From Sphaerisporangium cinnabarinum (GTDB lineage Bacteria; Actinomycetota; Actinomycetes; Actinomycetales; Cellulomonadaceae): a DNA stretch of 52,640 nt. The notes beneath the pieces were generated by a model that ran no database searches, was not told the origin of the DNA, and saw only the letters and a list, made by a program, of their open reading frames with translations. Position 1 is the stretch's first letter; each line of letters opens with the position of its first letter. The translations under genes and the position numbers were made by a program. The stretch spans positions 1 to 52,640 of the forward strand of contig QAPD01000048.1 of NCBI GenBank assembly GCA_003052455.1. Direction: 5' to 3'. Shown here piece by piece: positions 8,240 through 17,837 of this stretch.

Positions 8240-9202
8240 TCAGGCGGAGGCGAGCTCCGCGCGTCGCGGCGGGTTGGCCCCGGCGCGCGAGACGGTGACG
8301 GCGGCGACCGCGACGCAGCGGCGCAGCACGTCCGCGAGCACGGCGGCGTCGATCGCGCGCAGCGCCTCGCGCCGGTCCGCGCCGAGCAGCCCGGCGTCCC
8401 ACAGGCCGTCGAGGAGCGCACCCATGAACGAGTCGCCCGCGCCGACGGTGTCGACGACCTCGACGCGCGGGGCCGTGACGCGCTGCTCGCCCGCCGCGGT
8501 GACGGCGACCGCGCCCTCGCCGCCGAACGTCACGACGACGAGCGCCGGACCGAGGGCGAGCCACTCGCGCGCGACGGCGACCGGGTCCGCGCCCGGCACG
8601 AGCCACGCCACGTCCTCGTCGCTCACCTTGACGACGTCGGCGAGCGCGACGAGCGCCTCGATCCGGGTGCGCGCGTCGGCGGGGTCGCCCATGAGGGCGG
8701 GCCGGGCGTTGGGGTCGTAGGTGATCGTCGCGGTGTCGCGCGCCGCGGCGACGAGCGCGCGGACGTCGGACGCGCCGGGCTCCAGCACCGCGGCGATGGA
8801 GCCCGTGTGCACGGCGAGCGTGCCGGCGTCGGGAGCCGTGCCCGCCGGGACGCGCCACTCCAGGTCGAACTCGTACGTGGCCGCCCCGTGCGCGTCGAGG
8901 TGCGCGGTGGCGACGCTCGTCGTGGGGGCGTCGGTGCTGCCGGGCGTGAGGGTCACGGCGGAGTCGTCGAGCCACGCCCGCACCGCCTCGCCGCGCGCGT
9001 CCTGCCCGAGCCACGTGGCCAGCCGGGCGTCGCGACCGAGGCGCCCGAGCGTGAGCGCGACGTTCGCGAGGCTGCCCCCGGGGTGCTCCGCGACGCTGCC
9101 GTCCGCGCGGTGCACGACGTCGACGAGCGCCTCGCCCACGACGAGGACGTGCTCGGTGGGCGCCGCGGCGGCGGGCTGGGCGGGGTCCGTGCTGGTGCTC
9201 AT
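8240..9202 (-). CDS. PfkB/ribokinase-family carbohydrate kinase (fructokinase-like)
   Basis: This 320-residue sugar kinase transfers phosphate from ATP to a sugar hydroxyl. The N-terminal motif [10 protein letters not shown] and the first PfkB signature region [15 protein letters not shown] bind the sugar. The second signature [18 protein letters not shown] near the C-terminus carries the catalytic Asp and the anion hole. The length and the opening VVGEALVD are typical of bacterial fructokinases. The ATG at 9202 overlaps the xseB stop by four bases, so it is probably translated after xseB. It is convergent with the sugar transporter operon. The exact substrate is not fixed by sequence. Confidence 0.88.
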   Translation of the reverse strand: MSTSTDPAQPAAAAPTEHVLVVGEALVDVVHRADGSVAEHPGGSLANVALTLGRLGRDARLATWLGQDARGEAVRAWLDDSAVTLTPGSTDAPTTSVATAHLDAHGAATYEFDLEWRVPAGTAPDAGTLAVHTGSIAAVLEPGASDVRALVAAARDTATITYDPNARPALMGDPADARTRIEALVALADVVKVSDEDVAWLVPGADPVAVAREWLALGPALVVVTFGGEGAVAVTAAGEQRVTAPRVEVVDTVGAGDSFMGALLDGLWDAGLLGADRREALRAIDAAVLADVLRRCVAVAAVTVSRAGANPPRRAELASA

Positions 9203-9492
9203 GCGTCGTCTCCGGTCGGGTCGTCGGGGTCGGTCGTGCCGCGTGCCGGCGCCTCGTCCTGCGAGCGTGCGGCGTCGAGGCGGGCGCGTGCACCGTCGAG
9301 CCACTCCTGGCAGCGCGCGGCGAGCGCCTCGCCCCGCTCCCAGAGCGCGAGCGAGTCCTCGAGCGGCTCGCCCCCGGCCTCGAGCCGGGCGACGACCTGC
9401 ACGAGCTCGTCGCGCGCCTGCTCGTAGGAGAGCGTCGACACGTCGGGCGTGACAGCGTTGTCAAAGGAAGTCACGGCAGTATTCAACCCCAT
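9199..9492 (-). CDS. xseB: Exodeoxyribonuclease VII small subunit
   Basis: This 97-residue helical protein has the XseB core: [18 protein letters not shown], then [26 protein letters not shown]. It binds XseA to form exonuclease VII, which trims single-stranded DNA. An acidic tail follows. The ATG at 9492 is listed; a GTG at 9474 is an alternative because a TGAATACT sequence, which resembles a -10 element, lies between them. It follows xseA by 58 bases on the same strand and overlaps the kinase gene by ATGA. Confidence 0.88.
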   Translation of the reverse strand: MGLNTAVTSFDNAVTPDVSTLSYEQARDELVQVVARLEAGGEPLEDSLALWERGEALAARCQEWLDGARARLDAARSQDEAPARGTTDPDDPTGDDA

Positions 9493-9550
9493 CTGTGCGT
9501 CATGGCCCGACCGGTCGTCCGGCGGGCGGTCGGGAACCGGCGCGGGCGCC

Positions 9551-10879
9551 TCACGACGCCTCCCGGCCGGGAGCGGGTCCGTCGTCGTGCGTGCCGGTGA
9601 CCGCCGCGTCCAGCGCGCCGTGCGCGAGTCGCACGCGCACGGCGTCGCCCGTCGCGACGTCGGCGGGGGAGCGGACCACGTGCCCGTCGGCCCGCTGCAC
9701 GACGGCGTACCCCCGCTCGAGCGTCGAGGCCGGGGACAGGGCCCGCACCTGGGCCTCGAGCCGGCCGACCTCGCCCGCCGCGCGCACGAGCCGCGCGTCG
9801 AGCGCCCGGCGTGCCCGGTCCCGCAGGGCGCCGACCCGCTCCTGCCGGTCCGTGAGCATCCGCCCGGGGTCGGCGAGCACGGGCCGGGACCGCAGCGCGT
9901 CGAGGCCCGCCTGCTCGCGGGACACGCGCCCCGCGACCGCGCTGCGCAGGCGCTGACGGCCCTGCGCCACGCGGGCGCGCTCCTCCGTCACGTCGGGCAC
10001 CACCCGCTTGGCCGCCGCCGTCGGGGTGGAGGCGCGGTAGTCCGCGACGAGGTCGAGCAGCGGGCAGTCGGTCTCGTGGCCGATCGCGCTCACGAGGGGC
10101 GTGCGGCACGCCGCCGCGACGCGCACGAGCGCCTCGTTCGAGAAGGGCAGGAGGTCCTCGACGGCGCCCCCGCCGCGCGCGACGACGATGACCTCCACCG
10201 CCGGGTCCGCGTCGAGCGCGCGGATCGCATCGCCCACCTGCTGCACCGCGTGCGCGCCCTGGACGGCCACCTCGCGGATCTCGAACCGGACCTGGGGCCA
10301 GCGGGCGCGCGCGTTGACCACCACGTCGTGCTCCGCCTTGGACTCGCGCCCGCACACCAGCCCCACGACGGCCGGGAGGAACGGCAGGGGTCGCTTGCGG
10401 TCGGCGTCGAACAGGCCCTCCGCCGCGAGCACGCGCTTGAGGTGCTCGATCCGCGCGAGCAGCTCGCCCACGCCGACGGGGCGGATCTCGCGCGCCTGGA
10501 GCTGGAGCGTGCCGCGCCGCGTCCAGAACACCGGCTTCGCGTGCACGACGACGTGCGCGCCCTCCTCCACCGACGCGCCCTGCAGCACGCGGGACGCCGC
10601 CGACACCGGGAGCGACATGTCGAGGTCCGTGTCGCGCAGCGTGAGGAACGCCGTCGACGTGCCCGGGCGCCGGTTGAGCTGGACCACCTGGCCCTCGACC
10701 CAGACCGGCGCCATCCGCTCGACGTACTGCTCGATCTTGCGCGACAGGAGCCGGACCGGCCACGGGTGCTCCGCGCTCGTCTCGAGCGCACGCGCCGGGA
10801 GGGGGCCGCGCGCCGCCGGACCGGCGGACGCGGCACCCGGGCGCGGAGCGTCGTCGGGCAGCGGGACGGAGGCGGTCAC
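9551..10879 (-). CDS. xseA: Exodeoxyribonuclease VII large subunit
   Basis: This 442-residue protein is the catalytic subunit of exonuclease VII. An N-terminal OB-fold occurs at about 45-130 ([20 protein letters not shown]). The nuclease domain contains the glycine-rich motif [20 protein letters not shown] and the GHETD motif of the active site. A coiled-coil region with many Arg/Ala repeats is next, then a C-terminal cap with [13 protein letters not shown]. The GTG at 10879 is chosen because a CAGGCT hexamer lies 6 bases upstream. Adjacent ispH, xseA and xseB are a common actinobacterial neighbourhood; here the deacetylase gene lies between. Confidence 0.94.
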   Translation of the reverse strand: MTASVPLPDDAPRPGAASAGPAARGPLPARALETSAEHPWPVRLLSRKIEQYVERMAPVWVEGQVVQLNRRPGTSTAFLTLRDTDLDMSLPVSAASRVLQGASVEEGAHVVVHAKPVFWTRRGTLQLQAREIRPVGVGELLARIEHLKRVLAAEGLFDADRKRPLPFLPAVVGLVCGRESKAEHDVVVNARARWPQVRFEIREVAVQGAHAVQQVGDAIRALDADPAVEVIVVARGGGAVEDLLPFSNEALVRVAAACRTPLVSAIGHETDCPLLDLVADYRASTPTAAAKRVVPDVTEERARVAQGRQRLRSAVAGRVSREQAGLDALRSRPVLADPGRMLTDRQERVGALRDRARRALDARLVRAAGEVGRLEAQVRALSPASTLERGYAVVQRADGHVVRSPADVATGDAVRVRLAHGALDAAVTGTHDDGPAPGREAS

Positions 10880-10973
10880 GGGACCAGCCTGCCGCACCCC
10901 ACCCACGCCCACCCAACGCGCCACGATGCCGAGCACGCCGCCGAGCGCGCCGACGAGCGCGCCGCTCGGGCGG

Positions 10974-12380
10974 TCAGGGCGCGAGCAGGTCGACGGTGAC
11001 GAGCCGGTAGCCCTGCGCGCGCAGGTCGTCGACGATGCCGGGCACGGCGTCGACGGTCGAGGCGTGGATGTCGTGCATGAGCACCAGGCTGCCCGGGCGC
11101 GCGCCCTCCACCGCGCGGCGTCGCGTCTCCGTGGCGTCGCGCGTCTTCCAGTCGAGCGTGTCGAGGTTCCACAGCACCACCTGGAGCCCGGAGCGGAGCG
11201 CGAGCGACCGCACGCGGTCGTCGACGTCGCCGTACGGGGGCCGCAGGAGCGTCGGGGTGATCCCCGCGGCGCTCTCGATCGCCGCCTGGGTGCGCGCGAG
11301 CTCGTCGCGGACGGCGTCGTCGTCGAGGGTCGTGAGCTGCGGGTGGTCCCAGGTGTGGTTCGCGAGCAGGTGGCCCGCGGCCGCCGTGTCGCGCACGACC
11401 CCGGGGCGTTGCTCGACGTTGCTCCCGACGAGGAAGAAGGTGGCCGAGACGTGCTTCTCCGCGAGCACCTGCAGGAGCCGCTCGGTGTCGGGCCCCGGGC
11501 CGTCGTCGAACGTGAGCGCCACGCACCGCTCGACCGCGCAGTCCACGCCCGTCGCCCGGGCCTGGTCGCGCCGCTGGGCGAGCTGGAGCGCCAGCCGGTC
11601 CGACCAGACGGCCTCCGTCGCGGCGAGCACCGCGTCGCGCAGCGCCACGGTCTCGGCGACCGGGGCGCCGCCCGGGCCGGCGTCGAGCGTCGTCGTCGCC
11701 TGCGCCAGCAGCCCGTCGAGCGTCGTGCGCGTGCCCTCGTCCGTGACGAGGCCGGCCGACTCCGTGAGGACGGGCCGACCCTCGGCCGCCGCCGCGTCGA
11801 GGCCGTCGTACGCCCACTGCCGCTGCGCCGTCGCGACGGGCTCCGCCGCCTCGACGACGGCGGAGGCGGCCTCGTGCAGGGCGTCCGCCGTGGGCTCGGA
11901 GCCCGTCACGACCTCGACGTGGACGGCGGGACGCGAGCCCGGGTGCAGCGGGTTCGGGCGGGACAGCGCGTCCACGGTGCGGTCCTCCTCCGGGTAGGCC
12001 ACCGGGGTCGTGCGGAGCGCGGTGGCCTCCTGGAGCGCCGTGGCCAAGGGCTCGCGGACCGCCGGGTCGTCCACCTGGCCCGCGCTCGCGGCGAGCAGCG
12101 CCGCACCCGCGACCTCGGCGGCGCTCGTCGGGACGAGCCGCGTGAGGTACGCCGCCTCGGCCCGCGCGCGGCCGTCCGTCGCGTCCTGCGTCACGCGCGC
12201 GACGTCGGCGTCGTAGCGCTCGACCGCGGCGACCCAGGCGCGGTGCTCCAGCGTCCCGACGACCACCACGGCCGCCGCGACGACGACGAGCAGCAGCGGG
12301 ACGAGCCACCACCACACCCGGCGGCGCCGTCGGGGCGCGTCGGGCGCGGGTGACGTCGTGCCGCCCGGGTCGTCGCTCAT
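10974..12380 (-). CDS. Membrane-anchored polysaccharide deacetylase (NodB domain)
   Basis: This 468-residue protein has a short basic cytosolic start and one membrane helix at about 22-44 (VWWWLVPLLLVVVAAAVVVV). A helical extracellular region of about 230 residues follows, then the NodB domain in the last 200 residues. Catalytic motifs are clear: TFDDGPGP (catalytic base and metal Asp), HLLANHTWDHP (metal histidines), LRPPYGD and LMHDIH. Such enzymes remove acetyl groups from peptidoglycan or other amino sugars, which can confer lysozyme resistance. The long extracellular spacer has no family I recognise. The ATG at 12380 has a CAAGAT hexamer 7 bases upstream and is divergent from ispH. Confidence 0.87.
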   Translation of the reverse strand: MSDDPGGTTSPAPDAPRRRRRVWWWLVPLLLVVVAAAVVVVGTLEHRAWVAAVERYDADVARVTQDATDGRARAEAAYLTRLVPTSAAEVAGAALLAASAGQVDDPAVREPLATALQEATALRTTPVAYPEEDRTVDALSRPNPLHPGSRPAVHVEVVTGSEPTADALHEAASAVVEAAEPVATAQRQWAYDGLDAAAAEGRPVLTESAGLVTDEGTRTTLDGLLAQATTTLDAGPGGAPVAETVALRDAVLAATEAVWSDRLALQLAQRRDQARATGVDCAVERCVALTFDDGPGPDTERLLQVLAEKHVSATFFLVGSNVEQRPGVVRDTAAAGHLLANHTWDHPQLTTLDDDAVRDELARTQAAIESAAGITPTLLRPPYGDVDDRVRSLALRSGLQVVLWNLDTLDWKTRDATETRRRAVEGARPGSLVLMHDIHASTVDAVPGIVDDLRAQGYRLVTVDLLAP

Positions 12381-12524
12381 GCCCTCGATCTTGGGGGGCG
12401 GTGGCACGGACGTCGACCCGACGCGCCCGGCGGGCGGGCGAGACACGCGTGCGGCGGGCCGAGGCTGCGGAGGGTCTGTGTGCTCCTCGCGCGCGGCTCG
12501 TGACGACGTCGAGGTCGGGCGGTG

Positions 12525-12570
12525 GGTGACCGGCCTCACCGGGGTCGGGAGACCGCCGCTCGCCTAGACT
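12525..12570 (+). promoter_or_regulatory. ispH promoter with a CRP/GlxR-like site
   Basis: A TAGACT -10 hexamer lies at 12565-12570, seven bases before the ispH GTG, so the transcript is likely leaderless. The sequence GGTGACCGGCCTCACC at 12525-12540 has the core GTGA-N6-TCAC. Its centre is about 45 bases upstream of the start, close to the position used by class II CRP activators. The GC-rich half-ends are a weaker match to TGTGA/TCACA than the gltA site. Confidence 0.5.
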
Positions 12571-12577
12571 CGGGAGC

Positions 12578-13657
12578 GTGAGCGTCCTCCCCGCCGGCTC
12601 GTCCGCGTCCCCGACCGACCGCCCCGTCGCGACCCCTGCCGTCGACGGGACCCGCAAGCGCGTCCTGCTGGCGGCGCCGCGCGGCTACTGCGCGGGCGTC
12701 GACCGCGCCGTCGTCGCGGTCGAGAAGGCGCTCGAGCACTACGGCGCGCCGGTCTACGTGCGCAAGGAGATCGTGCACAACAAGTACGTCGTCGAGACGC
12801 TCAGCGATCGCGGCGCGATCTTCGTCGACGAGACGGACGAGGTGCCGGAGGGCGCGCGCGTCGTGTTCTCCGCCCATGGCGTGTCGCCCGCCGTGAAGGC
12901 GGCCGCGGCCGCGCGCAACCTCGACACGATCGACGCCACGTGCCCGCTCGTGACGAAGGTGCACAAGGAGGCCGTGCGCTTCGCGAAGGACGACTACGAC
13001 ATCCTGCTCATCGGCCACACGGGCCACGAGGAGGTCGAGGGCACCGCGGGGGAGGCGCCCGACCACGTGCAGGTCGTCGACTCGCCCGACCACGTGGACG
13101 ACGTCGTGGTCCGCGACCCGGACAAGGTCGTGTGGATCTCCCAGACGACGCTCTCCGTCGACGAGACGATGGAGACGGTCCGTCGGCTGCGGGAGAAGTT
13201 CCCGACCCTCCAGGACCCGCCGAGCGACGACATCTGCTACGCGACGCAGAACCGCCAGGTCGCGGTGAAGAAGCTCGCTCCCGACGCCGACGTGGTCATC
13301 GTCGTCGGCTCGGCGAACTCGTCCAACTCGGTGCGCCTCGTCGAGGTCGCGCTCCAGGCGGGGGCCGGGGCGTCGTACCGCGTCGACCACGCGAAGGAGA
13401 TCGACCCGAGCTGGCTCGACGGCGCGACGACCGTGGGCGTGACCTCGGGTGCGTCCGTGCCGGAGATCCTCGTGGACGACGTGCTCGCCTACCTCGCGGA
13501 GCGCGGGTTCGGCGCGGTCGAGGAGGTCCGCACGGCCACGGAGGACCTCATGTTCTCGCTGCCGCGCGAGCTGCGTGCCGATCTCAAGGGCTCGACGGCC
13601 GACGGCGGGCGCCCCGCCCGCGGCGGCCGCACCTCGCTCTCCGTCCAGCCCGTCTGA
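12578..13657 (+). CDS. ispH: 4-hydroxy-3-methylbut-2-enyl diphosphate reductase
   Basis: This 359-residue iron-sulfur enzyme makes IPP and DMAPP in the last step of the non-mevalonate isoprenoid pathway. The three cluster cysteines are Cys38 ([12 protein letters not shown]), Cys122 ([11 protein letters not shown]) and Cys220 ([10 protein letters not shown]). Other family motifs are [19 protein letters not shown] and [10 protein letters not shown]. The first 27 residues are variable. It depends on a reductase or ferredoxin; a ferredoxin gene lies in this window at 38780, though not adjacent. The GTG start follows TAGACT by seven bases. The gene is convergent with rmuC. Confidence 0.96.
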   Translation: MSVLPAGSSASPTDRPVATPAVDGTRKRVLLAAPRGYCAGVDRAVVAVEKALEHYGAPVYVRKEIVHNKYVVETLSDRGAIFVDETDEVPEGARVVFSAHGVSPAVKAAAAARNLDTIDATCPLVTKVHKEAVRFAKDDYDILLIGHTGHEEVEGTAGEAPDHVQVVDSPDHVDDVVVRDPDKVVWISQTTLSVDETMETVRRLREKFPTLQDPPSDDICYATQNRQVAVKKLAPDADVVIVVGSANSSNSVRLVEVALQAGAGASYRVDHAKEIDPSWLDGATTVGVTSGASVPEILVDDVLAYLAERGFGAVEEVRTATEDLMFSLPRELRADLKGSTADGGRPARGGRTSLSVQPV

Positions 13658-13710
13658 CGCCGGCGTCGGCTGCGGCGGTCGGCCCGTCGCGGTCGGCCCC
13701 GGGGGAGCGG

Positions 13711-15219
13711 TCAGGCGCTCGCCCCTCCGGCCGACGGCTCCCGCCGGGGCTCGTCGCGGTCCTCGGGGCGCTCGTCGATCGCGACCACGGACTCGTTGAC
13801 GGACGCGAGCAGCTCGGGCGCGCTCACGGCGCTGAGCTGCGGGTTCACCGTCGGGGGCGTCGTCAGCTCGTCGTCGACCACGTGCAGGTCCGCGAACCGC
13901 CGCGCGCTGACGAGCACGCGCGTCTCGAGCGAGCCGACGGTCCGGTTGTAGGAGTCCGCGGCGCTCTGGAGCTGGCGCCCGAGCTTCGCCAGGTGCGACC
14001 CCATGACTGCCAGCCGCCCGTGGAGCTCCTTGCCGAGCGTGAGGACCTGCTGCGCGTTCGTCGCGAGGGCGTCCTGCCGCCACGCGTAGGCGATCGTCCG
14101 CAGCATCGCGACCATCGTCATGGGCGTCGCGATGACGACGTTCTTCGACACCGCGTGCTCGAGGAGCGACGGGTCCTGCTCGACCGCGGCCGAGAGGAAC
14201 GACTCCGCCGGGACGAACATGACGACGAACTCCGGCGCGGGGCCGAACTGGTCCCAGTAGCGCTTGGCGCCGAGGTCGTCGACGTGCTTGCGCATGTGGC
14301 GGGCGTGCGCGGCCAGGCGGTCGGCGCGCACGACCGGGTCGGTGGCGCCCTGGGCGTCGAGGTAGCCGAGGAACGCGACCTTCGCGTCCACCACGACCTG
14401 CTTGCCGCCCGCGAGCCGCACGACCATGTCCGGGCGCAGCGCGCCGTCGTCGGTCGCGACCTGGTCCTGCTCGACGAAGTCGACGTGGGGGAGCATGCCC
14501 GCGGCCTCGACCACGCGCCGGAGCTGGAGCTCGCCCCACGCGCCGCGCACCTGCGACGACCGCAGTGCCGTCACGAGCTGCGACGTCTCGGCGCGCAGCA
14601 GCTCGGACGCGTCGCGCACCCCGCGCACCTGCTCCGTGAGGCTCCCGTGCGCGGCGAGGCGGGCGCGCTCGGCCTCGGCGACCTCCGCGCGCACCTTCTC
14701 CAGCGCGCCGGCGAGCGGCTCGACCAGGTGGCGCACGGCCTCCTCGCGGCGCGCGAGCTCGGCCGCCCCCTGCTCCTGGCTGCGTCGCATGCGCTCCTCC
14801 GCCTGCACGAGGAACTGCTCCGTGCCCGCGGCGAGCACCTTGCGCGAGAGCGCCTCGAACTGGGCCTCGAGCCGCCGGTGGTCGCCCTGGACCTCCGCGA
14901 CGCGGCGCTCGGCCGCGGAACGCAGCTCCGCGAGCTGCTGCTCGTGGGTGGCCCGGGCGAGGTCGAGTCGCTCGTCGGCGCTGCGCTGGGCCGCGCCGAG
15001 CTGGCGCGCGAAGCCCTCCCGCTCCGCCTCGAGCCGCTCGGCGAGGCCCGCGCCGCGCGCGGCGTCCTGCTGCGCCTGGCCCAGGAGCTGGGTGAGACGG
15101 CGGACCTCCGCGGCCGCGGCGTCGGGCGAGGCGCGGCGCACCGCGAGCACGAGCGCGGCGCCGACCACCAGCCCCAGCACGAGTCCGACGGCGAAGAGCA
15201 ACCATCCCGAGGAGTCCAT
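13711..15219 (-). CDS. rmuC: RmuC-family DNA recombination protein
   Basis: This 502-residue protein starts with one membrane helix at about 6-28 (LLFAVGLVLGLVVGAALVLAV). A long coiled-coil region to about residue 200 is rich in Ala, Glu, Arg and Gln. The RmuC nuclease-like domain follows, with GAWGELQLRRVVEAAGM, DMVVRLAGGKQVVVDAKV and KRYWDQFGPAPEFVVMFVP. RmuC is linked to limiting inversions and to processing of DNA structures at repeats. The C-terminal tail is Glu/Arg-rich. The ATG at 15219 has GGGAGG about 9 bases upstream on its strand. Confidence 0.9.
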   Translation of the reverse strand: MDSSGWLLFAVGLVLGLVVGAALVLAVRRASPDAAAAEVRRLTQLLGQAQQDAARGAGLAERLEAEREGFARQLGAAQRSADERLDLARATHEQQLAELRSAAERRVAEVQGDHRRLEAQFEALSRKVLAAGTEQFLVQAEERMRRSQEQGAAELARREEAVRHLVEPLAGALEKVRAEVAEAERARLAAHGSLTEQVRGVRDASELLRAETSQLVTALRSSQVRGAWGELQLRRVVEAAGMLPHVDFVEQDQVATDDGALRPDMVVRLAGGKQVVVDAKVAFLGYLDAQGATDPVVRADRLAAHARHMRKHVDDLGAKRYWDQFGPAPEFVVMFVPAESFLSAAVEQDPSLLEHAVSKNVVIATPMTMVAMLRTIAYAWRQDALATNAQQVLTLGKELHGRLAVMGSHLAKLGRQLQSAADSYNRTVGSLETRVLVSARRFADLHVVDDELTTPPTVNPQLSAVSAPELLASVNESVVAIDERPEDRDEPRREPSAGGASA

Positions 15220-15339
15220 GGCCGCACCCTCCCACGGGGCACCGACAGCACGGCCGGTCGGCGCGCGGGACGGACGTCGTCGCGCAGGTCGTGACAAAAG
15301 GCACGGCCGTGCGCCCGGGGGCTCCGCTACCTTGGCGGC

Positions 15340-16218
15340 ATGGTCGATCCCCACCCCGTGCCACCCGTCGCGCCCTCCGGTGCGCCCGTCCCCGGCCTCG
15401 CGCCGGGCGTCGCGCCCGACCCCCGGCCCGCGGCTCCCCCCGGGCAGCCCGCACCCCCGGACCCCACCGCCGCGCTGTCCCTGCGCGCGCTGTGGAAGCG
15501 CTTCGGGGAGAAGATCGCGGTCGCCGGCATCGACCTGGACGTCCCGGCCGGCTCGTTCTACGGCCTCGTGGGCCCCAACGGTGCCGGCAAGACGACGACG
15601 CTCTCCATGGCGACGGGCCTCCTGCGGCCCGACGCCGGCTCCGCGCACGTCCACGGGACGGACCTGTGGGCCGACCCGGCCGCGGGCAAGCGCCAGCTCG
15701 GCGTCCTGCCCGACGGCGTCCGCCTCTTCGACCGCCTCACCGGCGCCCAGCTCGTCACCTACGCGGGCCTGCTGCGCGGCATGGACCGCGACACGGTGGC
15801 CGAGCGCACCACGGAGCTGCTCGCGGCCCTCGACCTCGCGAAGGACGCCAACACGTTCGTCGTCGACTACTCCGCGGGCATGACGAAGAAGATCGCGCTC
15901 GCGACCGCGCTCATCCACGCGCCGCGCACGCTCGTGCTCGATGAGCCGTTCGAGGCCGTCGACCCGGTCTCCGCGGCGAACATCCGCGACATCCTGGCCG
16001 GCTACGTCGCCAGCGGCGGGACGGTCGTGGTGTCGTCGCACGTCATGGACCTCGTCCAGCGCATGTGCGACCACGTGGCGGTCGTCGCGGGCGGGCACGT
16101 GCTCGCCGCGGGCACCGTCGACGCGGTGCGCGGCGACCAGAGCCTGGAGGACCGGTTCGTCGAGCTCGTGGGCGGTCGGCAGAGCACGGAGGGCCTCGCG
16201 TGGTTGCGCAGTTCGTAA
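15340..16218 (+). CDS. ABC transporter ATP-binding protein (exporter type)
   Basis: This 292-residue ATPase opens with a Pro/Ala-rich stretch of about 45 residues, then a full nucleotide-binding domain. Walker A (GPNGAGKTT) lies at about 78-86. Walker B with LVLDEPFEAVDP is near 205. The signature is YSAGM instead of LSGGQ, a variant seen in some actinobacterial exporters. TACCTT lies 6 bases before the ATG, so the mRNA may be leaderless. The following permease gene starts inside its 3' end (19-base overlap), so the two form one transporter. The substrate is unknown; there is no binding protein, which points to export. Confidence 0.88.
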   Translation: MVDPHPVPPVAPSGAPVPGLAPGVAPDPRPAAPPGQPAPPDPTAALSLRALWKRFGEKIAVAGIDLDVPAGSFYGLVGPNGAGKTTTLSMATGLLRPDAGSAHVHGTDLWADPAAGKRQLGVLPDGVRLFDRLTGAQLVTYAGLLRGMDRDTVAERTTELLAALDLAKDANTFVVDYSAGMTKKIALATALIHAPRTLVLDEPFEAVDPVSAANIRDILAGYVASGGTVVVSSHVMDLVQRMCDHVAVVAGGHVLAAGTVDAVRGDQSLEDRFVELVGGRQSTEGLAWLRSS

Positions 16219-17786
16219 GGCTCAAGCTCACGCTCATGGGGAACTCGTTCCGCCGGAGCGTGTGGCAGACCATCGGCTTCGTCGTGGGCGTCCTCTACGG
16301 GCTGTTCGTCGTCGGGATGCTCGTCGTCGGGATGGTCGTCCTCGGCACCGAGGACGCCGCGCTGGCGGGGTCGATCACGATCCTCGCCGGGGCGCTCGCC
16401 GTCCTCGGGTGGTGGGTGATCCCGCTCTTCGCGTTCGGCGTGGACGCGACCCTCGACCCGCAGCGCTTCGTGCTGTTCGGCATCCCGCAGCGCCGGCTGC
16501 TCGCCGGCCTCGCCGTCGCGGGCGTCGTCTCGATCCCGGGCATCGTCACGGCCCTCGCGGCGCTCGGCGCGTCGTTCGCGTGGTGGCGCACGCCGCTCGC
16601 GGTCCTCGCCGCGCTCGTGGGCGCCGTCGTCGCGGTCGCGCTCTGCGTCGTCGGCTCGCGCGCGACGACGACGGCGCTCGCGCCCCTGCTCGAGTCGCGG
16701 CGCTACCGCGAGGTCGTGACGATCGCCGCGTTCGTGCCGCTCGTCCTCATCGGGCCCGCGTTCGCGTGGCTGGGGTCCCAGCTGGGCGAGGGCCCGGTCG
16801 ACGGCGACGCGGTGCGCGGCATGGTGACGAGCCTCGCCGACGTCGCGGCCTGGACGCCGTTCGGCGCGCCGTGGGGCCTCGGCGCCGCGGTGCACGACGG
16901 CGCGTGGGGCCTCGCGCTCGCGCGGCTCGTCGTCGCGCTGGCGACCCTCGCGGTCGCGTGGGTCGTGTGGGACAAGTCGCTCGCACGCGCCCTCGTCACG
17001 CCGCCCACCTCCGGCGGGGGCGGCCGTGCCAAGGGCCTCGGCTTCTTCTCACGTCTTCCCGCGACGCCCACGGGTGCCGTCGCGGCGCGCACGGCCACCT
17101 ACTGGCTGCGCGACCCGCGCTACTCCGGGTCGATCGCGGTCGTCCCGCTCATCCCCGTCGTGCTGCTCGTCGTCGGCGGCGGCACCGGCTCGGAGATCTT
17201 CCTCGCGCTCGCGCCCTTCACGGCGTGGATCCTCGGGTTCTCCATCTCGGCGGACATCGCCTACGACCACACCGCGTTCGCGCTGCACGTGTCGTCGGGC
17301 GTCCCGGGGCGGGCGGACCGCTGGGGCCGGGCGCTCCCCGTGCTCGTCGCCGGCGGGGCCGTGACCCTCCTCTTCGCGCTGGTCTCCGTCGCGGTGGCCG
17401 GACGCTGGGACGCGCTGCCCGCCCTGCTCGGTCTCACCGCGGGCACGCTGCTCACCTCGACGGGCATCTCGAGCGCGACGTCGGCGCGCCTGCTCTACCC
17501 GGTGCCCAAGCCGGGCGACAGCCCGTTCAAGCAGCCGCAGGGCGCCGCGATGGCCACCCTCGCCGCCCAGACGGTCGCGATGCTCCTCGTTCTGGCGCTG
17601 TCGCTCCCGTTCCTCGTCCCGGGCGTCATCGCGATCGTCGCCGACCTGCCCGTGCTCGGGTGGGTCACCCTCGCGGTCGGCGTGGTCGTGGGTGCCGTCG
17701 TCCTCGTGATCGGCGTGCGGTGGGGCGCACGCACCTACGACCGCCGGGCGCCCGAGCTCCTCCAGCGCGTGCTGTCGTACGCCTGA
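16200..17786 (+). CDS. Large ABC exporter permease
   Basis: This 528-residue polytopic membrane protein has roughly ten to twelve hydrophobic segments in two halves around a cytosolic stretch at about 270-300 (TSGGGGRAKGLGFFSRLP). The motif DPRYSGSIAVVPLIP after the middle loop is typical of a group of actinobacterial transporter permeases found next to such ATPases. The GTG at 16200 overlaps the ATPase stop codon region by 19 bases; an in-frame ATG at 16236 is an alternative. No substrate can be assigned. The gene ends in front of a very strong terminator hairpin. Confidence 0.78.
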   Translation: MVAQFVRLKLTLMGNSFRRSVWQTIGFVVGVLYGLFVVGMLVVGMVVLGTEDAALAGSITILAGALAVLGWWVIPLFAFGVDATLDPQRFVLFGIPQRRLLAGLAVAGVVSIPGIVTALAALGASFAWWRTPLAVLAALVGAVVAVALCVVGSRATTTALAPLLESRRYREVVTIAAFVPLVLIGPAFAWLGSQLGEGPVDGDAVRGMVTSLADVAAWTPFGAPWGLGAAVHDGAWGLALARLVVALATLAVAWVVWDKSLARALVTPPTSGGGGRAKGLGFFSRLPATPTGAVAARTATYWLRDPRYSGSIAVVPLIPVVLLVVGGGTGSEIFLALAPFTAWILGFSISADIAYDHTAFALHVSSGVPGRADRWGRALPVLVAGGAVTLLFALVSVAVAGRWDALPALLGLTAGTLLTSTGISSATSARLLYPVPKPGDSPFKQPQGAAMATLAAQTVAMLLVLALSLPFLVPGVIAIVADLPVLGWVTLAVGVVVGAVVLVIGVRWGARTYDRRAPELLQRVLSYA

Positions 17787-17790
17787 CGCG

Positions 17791-17823
17791 CGGGCCGGGA
17801 CCGCGCGCCGCGGTCCCGGCCCG
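17791..17823 (+). terminator. Terminator hairpin abutting the ychF -10 element
   Basis: A perfect 15-bp stem (17791-17805 and 17809-17823) encloses only 3 bases. It starts 4 bases after the permease stop. The next base begins TAGACT (17824-17829), the putative -10 of ychF, so the hairpin also covers the ychF -35 region. Confidence 0.8.
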
Positions 17824-17837
17824 TAGACTCGGCCGAC

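Noticed and set aside
10880-10973. Short open frames between xseA and the deacetylase gene
   Set aside because: No ribosome site, motif or conserved pattern; the gap is only 94 bases and appears to be spacer.
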